Shown here: one piece after another, positions 1 to 5,695 of the stretch | How positions within the stretch are numbered: the first letter of the stretch is position 1 | How the letters are laid out: the number at the start of each line of letters is the position of its first letter | From: a candidate division WWE3 bacterium | GTDB lineage: Bacteria; Patescibacteriota; 4484-211; JAGQKX01 | Direction: 5' to 3' | Length of the DNA: 5,695 nucleotides | NCBI GenBank assembly: GCA_020429905.1 | Contig: JAGQKX010000049.1 | Coordinates: 1 to 5,695, forward strand | Notes under the pieces: generated by a model | What the model saw: only the letters and a program-made list of their open reading frames with translations | What the model was told of the DNA's origin: nothing | Database searches by the model: none | Made by a program: the position numbers and the translations under genes

Positions 1-7
1 ACTGATT

Positions 8-30
8 TCCTCCGGTAAAAAACCGGCGGA
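8..30 (+). repeat. Imperfect inverted repeat, possible weak hairpin
   Basis: Arms at 8-16 and 22-30 pair over 9 bases with one central mismatch (T11 against C27). The core CCGGT/ACCGG is perfect and the loop is five A. On the plus strand only a short TTT then CTCTC follows, so it is at best a weak terminator. On the minus strand no T-run follows. It sits 11 bases before the much better terminator at 42-74 and may be part of the same 3' region of a gene lying off the left edge. Confidence 0.4.
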
Positions 31-41
31 TTTCTCTCGTG

Positions 42-74
42 AGCCGTGGAATTTTTATTCCGCGGCTTTTTTTT
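42..74 (+). terminator. Rho-independent terminator, plus-strand orientation
   Basis: An 11-bp stem (42-52 with 57-67, one T-G wobble) with a TTTT loop is followed directly by eight T (67-74, the first also closing the stem). The T-run lies on the right, so it stops plus-strand transcription arriving from beyond the left edge. The gene it serves is not in the window; a TGA at 3-5 could be its stop codon, but that cannot be tested here. It faces the end of the minus-strand reductase gene at 93. On the minus strand the hairpin has no T-run after it, so it is not an obvious terminator for that operon. Confidence 0.85.
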
Positions 75-92
75 GCAATTTTTCAGAAAAAT

Positions 93-1418
93 CTAGCGGA
101 GGGCAAACCGTTCAGTATGAATATTAGCTTTGGAGACACCCAGCGAAAGAAGTTCTTTGGTCACAGCATCCATCATCGGTGGCGGTCCAACGAGAAATAT
201 GGTCACATTTTTTAGATCAGACATTTCATTTTTAATAATGTCAGCGTTGATATATCCCTTATAAAAACCGTCCTTTTCTTCTCCTGACAATATGTGTACA
301 AGCTTAAACCAATCATGGTCCTGCTGTAATTTTTCCAATTCGTCATAAAACGCAATTTCTTCCATGTTTCTATTGGCGTACAGTAATGTCGCTTTTTCTG
401 TATTTTCTAAAAACGCCATAGTTCGAAGCATGCTTCTGATTGGAGTAATGCCAATACCCCCCGCAATAAATAAAAATGGACCTTTCATGTCATGATTACT
501 AAATACGCCATACGGTCCCTCAACTTGAAACACGTCCCCTTCTTTGACGTTACCCAACTGACTGGTGTAATCTCCTGATTCTTTGATGGAAAATGATAGG
601 TGCTCATCTTTTGGGGAAGACGAAATCGTAAAACTATGTTCTTCATCGGACAAATCTTGAGCATGAATGCGAACAAAGGCAAACTGTCCGGCCATATATT
701 GCAATTTCTTTTGAATGGGAGAAAGCATAAATGTTCTCACCGTGGGTGTTTCCTGAATAATGTTCGTCACTGTATACTGACTTTGTTTATGCTGATATGG
801 TCGCCATAGATACCGATACGCAACCGCATACAGAGCAGACAAACCTAATAGCACCCACCAATAGAACAATGCATTTTTGAGTAAAATTTCCGTTCCGACA
901 TTAAATGAATGCAAGAATCCCAGGATAATCACTCCATAAACTAACTTATGCACCCATTTCCATCGTTCATATGAGAGCTTGATCTTTGTTGAGTAAAGTG
1001 ACGTAACGAGAATGATAAAAATAAGAATCAGCGCTGCGTCCCCCAGGAGAATTCCAACTGATACAAAATTCATAATTTCACCCAGCTTGACCCCTGCTTG
1101 TAACAACGGGCCAAAAAATACCAACCCCGGATGAATAACTAAAAAGAGCGTTGCGAGTTTGGCATTAACCTTGTGCCAACGCATCATTCGATCAAGACCA
1201 ACTCCACGCTCGAGCCATGTTATTCTGCTTCCCAAAACAAACTGCACCACGAGGCTTGTGATTCCCAAAAAGCCCAACGCCTTTCCGAGGGTATATGTCC
1301 ATGTATCTATGGACTGTGGCTGATCAAGCACAATGAGCACCAGCACAATACCAGCGTAGATGACGGCGTATATCATTTTCAGGAGAATGATTTTTTGTGA
1401 AGACAATAGCGGTTTCAT
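93..1418 (-). CDS. Ferric reductase-like transmembrane flavocytochrome (FAD/NAD(P)H oxidoreductase)
   Basis: This 441-residue integral membrane oxidoreductase probably passes electrons from cytoplasmic NAD(P)H through FAD and two haems across the membrane. Six hydrophobic helices are visible near residues 10-31, 47-63, 88-105, 123-143, 156-172 and 182-201. The haem-ligand pattern of the ferric reductase/NADPH-oxidase family is present: H82 and H96 (13 residues between) in helix 3, H157 and H170 (12 between) in helix 5. From about residue 214 follows a ferredoxin-reductase-like module: HSFTISS (261-267) for FAD, GGIGITP (320-326) for NAD(P)H, and VGPPPMM (410-416) near the C-terminus. The last motif usually begins with Cys, here Val410. 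There is no 2Fe-2S domain. I chose ATG at 1418 over ATG at 1436 because AGGA lies 7 bases before it and it follows the capA-like stop by one base. The electron acceptor is unknown; metal ions, oxygen or quinone are possible. Confidence 0.88.
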   Translation of the reverse strand: MKPLLSSQKIILLKMIYAVIYAGIVLVLIVLDQPQSIDTWTYTLGKALGFLGITSLVVQFVLGSRITWLERGVGLDRMMRWHKVNAKLATLFLVIHPGLVFFGPLLQAGVKLGEIMNFVSVGILLGDAALILIFIILVTSLYSTKIKLSYERWKWVHKLVYGVIILGFLHSFNVGTEILLKNALFYWWVLLGLSALYAVAYRYLWRPYQHKQSQYTVTNIIQETPTVRTFMLSPIQKKLQYMAGQFAFVRIHAQDLSDEEHSFTISSSPKDEHLSFSIKESGDYTSQLGNVKEGDVFQVEGPYGVFSNHDMKGPFLFIAGGIGITPIRSMLRTMAFLENTEKATLLYANRNMEEIAFYDELEKLQQDHDWFKLVHILSGEEKDGFYKGYINADIIKNEMSDLKNVTIFLVGPPPMMDAVTKELLSLGVSKANIHTERFALR

Positions 1419-1419
1419 A

Positions 1420-2856
1420 TTACGATCCTGCCGCATCCAGAGGTAAAGATAAGTAATCTAAAATAGCTTTTCCGGTGCTACCCGTCTCGATGCGTGGCTG
1501 AGCATAATCATAAATCTTTGTTGCCACAGGTTCAATGGAAATTATTTGACCATCGTAAAGGAAAACGCGGAGTAATATCCCTTCTCGTGTTTTTTCTGAC
1601 CACATCTGATCAAAGACCAGGTTACCCACCCCATAAAAAATCGGTGTTTCATTATAGATCTCCATTGTTTGGACCCAATGCGCCTGGTCTCCAACCACCA
1701 GGTCTGCTCCTGCGTCAGCCATCAGACGCCCCCACTTAATCTGTTTTTCAGGGTCAGGATAATGTGTGTATTCTGGCCCCCAATTAGGATATGCAATGAC
1801 AACGTCGTATTTCGCCTTAAGATCAGCGATCTCTTTAGAAAGTTTTTCCTGGTCTAATAAACATGTTACTCCCCACTGATCTTTTTCTGAGGCACAAGGG
1901 GCTGTCCCAAAAACATTATTGTATGCCACCATCACCACTGAGTACGGATCACGCTCATCAGACTGAATATTCGCTACTAGTGGTTCGAAGGCTTGAGGAT
2001 ATTTTTTCCCAAGACCCGTATGTTCGATCTCATTTTTTTCCAAAAATTGTATAGTCTCCTTCATCCCCGACTGACCATAGTCACCAATATGATTTCCCGA
2101 AACAGATACTCCATCTACGCCGGCTAATTTCATTCCCTCTACATAGTCGGGCTGACCACAAAAACTCAATGTGTACCCATCATAGACACAGTTGCTTGTG
2201 ATAGACCCCTTAAAATTTATAAATGCATAGTCTGCCGAAGAAAGCGTTTGGCTGATGGCACTCCAAGGATATTCAACCGCATTGTACTTTTCGATACGTT
2301 CAGCAACTCCCCGAGAGAGCACAACCGTCCCACCAAAAACAAATTCTTTGACCTCGTTAAGATTAATTGCAGTCGGTAACAGATCAGAAGAAACGGGAAG
2401 CATTAATTCCCAGTCGTTATCATTTGAATCAAAAACACTTTTATCGTTCACATTTAATACTCGCAATCCGCTATTTAACTCTCCAAGTGGTATCAAGTAG
2501 ACCGCATTTGTAGGCTCTTTTAAAAACGCCGCATAATCATCGTCAGAAACTTCGTCAATAGAAATAGTTTTTTCGTTTAACTTTTCATCACCAGCAATCG
2601 GAAGATAATATTTGTGGGCCACATTGATAGAGCCAGAAATATCATTTGTATCCAGATACTCAAAATTCTTAAATGCCGTAACCGGAACAAACGGAACTAA
2701 TTGCGTTGCAGGGGTAGGAGTCGGCGTAGGTTCTCGACGAGGAATCATGGTCACGGTAGTAGTTCTGGCCGCACGCTGGAAAACAGCCCAAACACCAACG
2801 TTCAAGCCGATTAGAGCCATAATTATGAGCAGTAAAAAAAGAACTCTCCATTTCAT
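1420..2856 (-). CDS. Membrane-anchored CapA-family protein (PGA_cap-like, calcineurin-like fold)
   Basis: This 478-residue protein has a membrane helix at residues 4-26 and no lipobox Cys. A PTPTPTP stalk (43-49) and an external part follow. Residues about 60-165 form an extra N-terminal domain, with LIPLGEL (121-127) and a following LRVLNVNDKS stretch resembling a region I recall before the CapA domain in other bacteria. The CapA domain spans about 172-450: FGGTVVLSRGV (174-184), INFKGSIT (213-220), GNHIGDYG (254-261), NWGPEY (358-363), GADLVVGDQAHWVQ (383-396) and PIFYGVGNLVFDQ (405-417). CapA/PgsA relatives are linked to poly-gamma-glutamate or capsule assembly, but the reaction of this branch is not settled. 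Several residues usually held to be metal ligands differ here (see findings). C223/C233 and C321/C332 are close pairs that could form disulfides outside the cell. It is the first gene of the minus-strand operon, coupled to the reductase. The polymer or substrate cannot be named. Confidence 0.85.
   Translation of the reverse strand: MKWRVLFLLLIIMALIGLNVGVWAVFQRAARTTTVTMIPRREPTPTPTPATQLVPFVPVTAFKNFEYLDTNDISGSINVAHKYYLPIAGDEKLNEKTISIDEVSDDDYAAFLKEPTNAVYLIPLGELNSGLRVLNVNDKSVFDSNDNDWELMLPVSSDLLPTAINLNEVKEFVFGGTVVLSRGVAERIEKYNAVEYPWSAISQTLSSADYAFINFKGSITSNCVYDGYTLSFCGQPDYVEGMKLAGVDGVSVSGNHIGDYGQSGMKETIQFLEKNEIEHTGLGKKYPQAFEPLVANIQSDERDPYSVVMVAYNNVFGTAPCASEKDQWGVTCLLDQEKLSKEIADLKAKYDVVIAYPNWGPEYTHYPDPEKQIKWGRLMADAGADLVVGDQAHWVQTMEIYNETPIFYGVGNLVFDQMWSEKTREGILLRVFLYDGQIISIEPVATKIYDYAQPRIETGSTGKAILDYLSLPLDAAGS
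1426..1429 (-). promoter_or_regulatory. Shine-Dalgarno site deciding the reductase start
   Basis: Read on the minus strand, AGGA is followed by 7 bases and ATG at 1418. It lies inside the last codons of the capA-like gene, whose TAA (1420-1422) ends one base before the ATG. This favours the 1418 start, with translational coupling, over the in-frame ATG at 1436. It is the only well-placed ribosome-binding site I found in the window. Confidence 0.65.
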
Positions 2857-2864
2857 CCTCTCTT

Positions 2865-2870
2865 ATTATA
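2865..2870 (-). promoter_or_regulatory. -10 box of the capA-like/reductase operon
   Basis: On the minus strand a perfect TATAAT ends 8 bases before ATG 2856. Normal spacing puts the transcription start near 2858, leaving a leader of about 2 bases. The purine stretch GAGAGG touches the ATG and is too close to act as a usual Shine-Dalgarno site. No good -35 box is seen at 16-19 bases upstream. Confidence 0.6.
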
Positions 2871-2871
2871 C

Positions 2872-2884
2872 TCAATCAAATTGA
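2872..2884. repeat. Small dyad in the divergent promoter region
   Basis: TCAAT-CAA-ATTGA is a perfect 5-bp inverted repeat with a 3-base centre. It lies just upstream of the minus-strand -10 box, within the 79-base gap between two divergent genes. That placement suits a regulator site, but so short and AT-rich a dyad can arise by chance. Confidence 0.25.
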
Positions 2885-2915
2885 ATTCGCCATAAATCAA
2901 GCATTCTCAACATCC

Positions 2916-2929
2916 TATAATGATACAAT
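2916..2929 (+). promoter_or_regulatory. Overlapping -10 elements of the hydrolase gene
   Basis: Two -10-like boxes lie just before ATG 2936: TATAAT (2916-2921) and an extended TGA-TACAAT (2921-2929). The second ends 6 bases before the ATG, which would put transcription start at or next to the A of ATG, giving a leaderless mRNA. The first would leave a leader of about 8 bases. No Shine-Dalgarno site and no clear -35 box are seen. Confidence 0.6.
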
Positions 2930-2935
2930 ACTGAT

Positions 2936-3775
2936 ATGATCGCGATATTAAGTCTCGGGGTAGTTGTGGTTGCTATTACGTTAGTCGTCGGATTTTATTT
3001 AGTGACACCCCCCGTACTAGAACAACCAATTGTCCCTACCACTCCTACAACTGAAGTCGTTGAAACCATTGAAGAACAAGGCGGGGTTGAACTGTCTCCC
3101 CTTGTTGAGCCATCCCCAACGTTGGAACCAATTACCGCCCATTTAGATGTAATCACGATTGACGAGCAGCCAGTTCGAGTATATACACCCAGCAGGATCG
3201 AGACCGATCAAAAAGTTACACTTATCATCTACTCTCACGGCAGTAACGAGAATGTAGATCCTGCGCTCATCACCCAAACATTCAATGAAACACTAGAAAC
3301 ATATGGTACCTATTTTTCAGAAAAAGGGGCAATTTTTATTGCTTCAGAACTGTACGGACAAAATTGGGGAAATCAAGAATCGAGGGAACATATCAAACAT
3401 ATTATTGAATATTTCAACTCAGAATATTCAAACAAAACGACAGTACACGTTTATGGTTTCAGTATGGGAGGCCTCGCTGCACTTAGGTTTGCCCGTGATT
3501 ACCCAGAGATGGTAGATTCGGTATTACTGTTGGCACCGACAATCGCAATGGATGACTGGACTACTGAAAACCTTAATCGAATCGCTCAGATCCCGATCAC
3601 ACTCTGGCACGGAACCAGTGATGTGAACGTTCCATTCAGTCAATCGCAAGAGTTTATTACCAAATTCAATACAACAAATTCGACAACCATTAATTTTATT
3701 TCTGTCCAGGGCGAAACACACCGACACTTCGTTACCCCACAAAGCCTCCTCACCGAAATTAAACGAAACAGCTAG
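2936..3775 (+). CDS. Membrane-anchored alpha/beta hydrolase
   Basis: This 279-residue protein has a membrane helix at about 2-22, a Pro/Thr/Glu-rich stalk (about 24-66, with VPTTPTTE and SPTLEP) and a C-terminal alpha/beta-hydrolase domain (about 68-279). The catalytic elbow is GFSMGG (174-179) with nucleophile S176. SHGSN (100-104) after a hydrophobic strand fits the oxyanion-hole region. D229 in HGTSDVNVPF and H262 in GETHRH fit the acid and the base of the triad, so the domain appears intact. It contains no Cys, so it is not a lipoprotein and has no disulfides. The fold covers esterases, lipases and peptidases, and the sequence does not choose among them; a dienelactone-hydrolase or esterase-like role is only a guess. 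The active site should face outside the membrane. It is divergent from the capA-like gene and 42 bases before the next gene, with no terminator between. The ATG start gives the anchor helix immediately. Confidence 0.87.
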   Translation: MIAILSLGVVVVAITLVVGFYLVTPPVLEQPIVPTTPTTEVVETIEEQGGVELSPLVEPSPTLEPITAHLDVITIDEQPVRVYTPSRIETDQKVTLIIYSHGSNENVDPALITQTFNETLETYGTYFSEKGAIFIASELYGQNWGNQESREHIKHIIEYFNSEYSNKTTVHVYGFSMGGLAALRFARDYPEMVDSVLLLAPTIAMDDWTTENLNRIAQIPITLWHGTSDVNVPFSQSQEFITKFNTTNSTTINFISVQGETHRHFVTPQSLLTEIKRNS

Positions 3776-3802
3776 GTTCTACTTAGATTATTGAAAAGAG
3801 TT

Positions 3803-3811
3803 TGCTACAAT
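3803..3811 (+). promoter_or_regulatory. Extended -10 promoter of the TolB-like gene
   Basis: TGC-TACAAT ends 6 bases before ATG 3818, predicting transcription start at the ATG itself. TTAGAT at 3783-3788 is 17 bases upstream and is a poor -35 match. The layout is the same as at 2921-2936. No Shine-Dalgarno sequence precedes the ATG. The box lies inside the longer reading frame that opens at TTG 3791, which argues against that earlier start. Confidence 0.6.
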
Positions 3812-3817
3812 AAATCT

Positions 3818-5098
3818 ATGTCCGAATATCCCAAAAATCTTGTGACTCCAACCGAACAATCAGAGCCAGAGATGCCCCTACCAGAGAAAATACTCGACCC
3901 AATTGAACCGACTAAAAAGAAAAAGCCCTTTATTTTGATTGCCATTATCGTGATTGTTGGACTGATCTTAATAGCGATTGGCCTACTGATGTTCATGAAC
4001 AACGGCAATGGTCTTGTGCCTGGTGTTGAACCTACCCCCACTCCAGAAAACGGTACAGAACCTACCCCCACTCCGACGGAACAAATCGTAGCACCGGAGC
4101 GTGGATATCGTTATGTTGCGTATGCCAAAGAAGATCCTAACTCAAATATTTGGGTCATTGACACGCAGGGCGGAAATCAAAAGAAAATTACCGACAACAA
4201 CGATGCTTCCACCTACTATCCACAAGTTGATTGGAAAGCTTTTGATATCGTCGTCTACACTGAATGCTCTCACATAACCAATGTTTGTAGCATCTGGCAA
4301 ACGTCTATCTATACGGGCCAAACAGAATCCGTTGTCAGTGCGGATAAATTCGTCACTGATGCGGCCATCCTCGCATTTGGTATCAGTGAAGATGGCAACC
4401 AAGTTGCCTACATCTATTCGGTGGCAGACGGCCGTGCTTTCGTTCAACTGCAAAAAGATGGCAAAAGCAGTACCCTGAAAGAACTACCTCCATCGTTAGG
4501 TCGAGATGGAACATTCGACGACACCGTTTCTGTAGAGTTTTCGCCTGACGGTCGGCTCCTCCTTATTACCGATCCACTTACCCAACCCAACACTAAGCAA
4601 GACTTCACCACTATGTGGATATACGACACGAGTGATGGCACAGAACTCTTCGGGCTCGGTAAGCAAAATAAGTTCGCAAGTATGGGTATCTGGCTTTCAA
4701 ACGATACGATAATCTATAAATTCGACGGCAACCTCATACGAAAAAATGTCGCTACACAAGGTGAATCTACTATCGCTGTATTTGATGATTTGTATAATCC
4801 GCAACTCTCACCGGATGGAAATCAAATTCTGGCCTGGAAATATCCAGTAAGTCGACGGCCACAGATAACAACGTTGAGTCTTTCGACGAAACAATTTTCC
4901 AATCATTCGCTCAATTTTATTGAACCAGATTGGGTGACACTTGCAGATACGATCGCATTAGAAACACGAGAGACGACTGGCTCGGTCACCTTTACTCCCA
5001 CAGGACGATTGATGCGCGTTAACGTACAAAACAGCAGTATTTTCGAACTCGAACCAGCAAATGTAACGACTTTCTCCGTCGAACCGTTACGCTCTTAA
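3818..5098 (+). CDS. Membrane-anchored TolB-like beta-propeller protein
   Basis: This 426-residue protein has an acidic, Pro-rich cytoplasmic tail (1-32), KKKK (33-36), one membrane helix (about 38-60), a Pro/Thr stalk made of two EPTPTP units (71-88), then a domain of repeated beta blades from about 97 to 415. Blades of the WD40-like/TolB (PD40) type are seen at NIWVIDTQGG (110-119), ISEDGNQVAYI (189-199), FSPDGRLLLITD (241-252) and LSPDGNQILAW (330-340). Such propellers usually bind proteins or glycans, and no catalytic residues are recognisable. C150 and C157 could form a disulfide. The predicted topology is type II, propeller outside the cell. I start it at ATG 3818, not TTG 3791, because the -10 box ends 6 bases before this ATG and the extra nine residues add nothing recognisable. 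It has its own promoter but no terminator separates it from the hydrolase upstream. UppP follows after 2 bases. The function is unknown; a scaffold or sensor role in the envelope is a guess. Confidence 0.83.
   Translation: MSEYPKNLVTPTEQSEPEMPLPEKILDPIEPTKKKKPFILIAIIVIVGLILIAIGLLMFMNNGNGLVPGVEPTPTPENGTEPTPTPTEQIVAPERGYRYVAYAKEDPNSNIWVIDTQGGNQKKITDNNDASTYYPQVDWKAFDIVVYTECSHITNVCSIWQTSIYTGQTESVVSADKFVTDAAILAFGISEDGNQVAYIYSVADGRAFVQLQKDGKSSTLKELPPSLGRDGTFDDTVSVEFSPDGRLLLITDPLTQPNTKQDFTTMWIYDTSDGTELFGLGKQNKFASMGIWLSNDTIIYKFDGNLIRKNVATQGESTIAVFDDLYNPQLSPDGNQILAWKYPVSRRPQITTLSLSTKQFSNHSLNFIEPDWVTLADTIALETRETTGSVTFTPTGRLMRVNVQNSSIFELEPANVTTFSVEPLRS
4028..4074 (+). repeat. Tandem in-frame repeat in the Pro/Thr stalk
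   Basis: The 17-base sequence GAACCTACCCCCACTCC occurs exactly at 4028-4044 and again at 4058-4074, a period of 30 bases or 10 codons. Each copy encodes EPTPT-P, so the stalk appears to have lengthened by in-frame duplication. The identical codons point to a recent event or to copy-number variation. Confidence 0.9.
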
Positions 5099-5100
5099 TC

Positions 5101-5695
5101 ATGACATTATTCACCACGATCATCTTGGGTATTATCCAAGGACTCACAGAATTTCTCCCCATCAGCAGCAGCGGTCATTTGATACTCCTTGAACATTTAT
5201 TTGGTATTAGTGACCCTTCAGTATTTTTCAACGTCCTCCTGCACGTCGGAACATTATTGGCGGTCTTTTTTTATTTTCGCGAAAAAATCTGGCATTTATT
5301 CATGGCCGTGCTTAAGTTTGACCCGAACGCCCTTCGTTATATCGGATTTGGAATCGTTGCCACCATCCCCGCTGGAATTATTGGTATCGTTTTTTCAGAC
5401 TTGATAGAACCCATTTTGACGTCATCAATCACGGCGGGGATTGGTTTTATCATTACCGGAGCCGCCTTGTTGAGTTTGAAAAAGATCGGCACAATGACAA
5501 CAAAGTTAGAGACCAATCACTACCAGCTTCCAGATTCATTTACCGTTTTAGACGCAATTTTGATCGGGACTGCACAAGCGTTCGCTTTGCTTCCGGGAAT
5601 TTCTCGGTCCGGTTCAACAATCACAGCGGCTCGGTGGCGAGGGCTCAACGCTCTTGATGCTTTCGACTTTTCATTTTTTCTCTCTATTCCGGCAA
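5101..5695 (+). CDS. uppP: Undecaprenyl-diphosphatase UppP (BacA), partial at right edge
   Basis: The first 198 residues of a protein usually about 260-280 long are present; the frame is open at the window end. UppP removes one phosphate from undecaprenyl diphosphate, recycling the lipid carrier of peptidoglycan and other surface polymers, and can confer bacitracin resistance. Both signature motifs are present: Q13-x3-E17 continuing as FLPISSSGH (18-26), and PGISRSGST (165-173). LLHVGTLLAV (46-55) is also typical. Hydrophobic segments lie at about 4-12, 41-58, 79-98, 108-125 and 151-164. ATG 5101 follows the propeller gene's TAA by 2 bases, with no Shine-Dalgarno site and no promoter nearby, so translation by coupling or reinitiation is likely and the two genes probably share an mRNA. 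The start places the first motif at the usual distance from the N-terminus. Confidence 0.95.
   Translation, partial: MTLFTTIILGIIQGLTEFLPISSSGHLILLEHLFGISDPSVFFNVLLHVGTLLAVFFYFREKIWHLFMAVLKFDPNALRYIGFGIVATIPAGIIGIVFSDLIEPILTSSITAGIGFIITGAALLSLKKIGTMTTKLETNHYQLPDSFTVLDAILIGTAQAFALLPGISRSGSTITAARWRGLNALDAFDFSFFLSIPA

Noticed and set aside
1..67. Alternative pairing between GCGGA (26-30) and TCCGC (59-63) as a riboswitch or attenuator switch.
   Set aside because: Only 5 bp of pairing supports it, against an 11-bp terminator stem. No ligand-binding architecture is visible and the downstream gene is on the other strand.
42..74. Use of the hairpin as a terminator for the minus-strand reductase operon.
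   Set aside because: On the minus strand the stem is preceded by eight A and followed by CACGAGAG with no T-run, so it fits only plus-strand termination. No other clear terminator for the minus operon is visible; ATTTTT/AAAAAT near 79-93 is pure A-T with no T-run after it.
2612..2884. Plus-strand open frame of 90 codons opposite the start of the capA-like gene.
   Set aside because: It is antisense to the membrane helix and PT stalk of a well-supported gene. Its Val/Gly runs mirror the antisense of the PTPTP codons, and it has no recognisable domain.
3001..3130. Possible low-complexity or CRISPR-like repeat in the hydrolase stalk.
   Set aside because: The repeated CCTACC/CCAACG-like words are short and irregular and encode the Pro/Thr stalk. 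There is no fixed repeat-spacer spacing.
4142..4453. Minus-strand open frame of 103 codons within the propeller gene.
   Set aside because: It lies wholly inside a well-supported plus-strand gene, has no family signature, and shows no promoter or ribosome site.
5189..5404. Plus-strand open frame of 71 codons in the uppP region.
   Set aside because: It is out of frame with uppP, whose frame carries both diagnostic motifs over the same stretch.

Overview
The window looks like chromosomal DNA of an uncultured bacterium with compact gene packing. A candidate-phyla-radiation (Patescibacteria) genome is my best guess. The reasons are: nearly leaderless gene starts, with a -10 box 6 to 10 bases before the ATG; intergenic gaps of 1 to 79 bases; and several membrane-anchored surface proteins with Pro-Thr linkers next to a TolB-like propeller and a CapA-like protein. 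This is inference; a Chloroflexi-like relative cannot be excluded. I see no mobile element, phage gene, CRISPR array, tRNA or rRNA.

Layout. Positions 1-92 hold two inverted repeats. The second (42-74) is a convincing plus-strand intrinsic terminator for a gene lying off the left edge. Positions 93-2856 are a minus-strand two-gene operon. It reads capA-like (478 aa, membrane-anchored) and then a ferric-reductase-like flavocytochrome (441 aa). The two are separated by one base and probably translationally coupled. A 79-base divergent promoter region (2857-2935) follows. The plus strand then carries an anchored alpha/beta hydrolase (2936-3775), an anchored TolB-like beta-propeller protein (3818-5098), and the first 198 residues of undecaprenyl-diphosphatase UppP (5101 to the right edge, open).

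How the genes may work together. Four of the five products act at or outside the cytoplasmic membrane, and the fifth is an integral membrane redox protein. UppP recycles the lipid carrier for cell-wall and surface polymers. CapA relatives are linked to surface poly-gamma-glutamate or other polymers. The hydrolase and propeller share one design: short cytoplasmic N-terminus, one membrane helix, a Pro/Thr-rich stalk and an external domain. A cell-envelope theme is clear, but a single pathway is not shown by the sequence.

The most notable points are: a repeated TGnTACAAT-N6-ATG leaderless start; a CapA-like domain in which several usual metal-site residues are replaced; a reductase whose NAD-domain Cys is Val; and a 30-base tandem duplication in a stalk. 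I found no strong evidence of a wholly new system.
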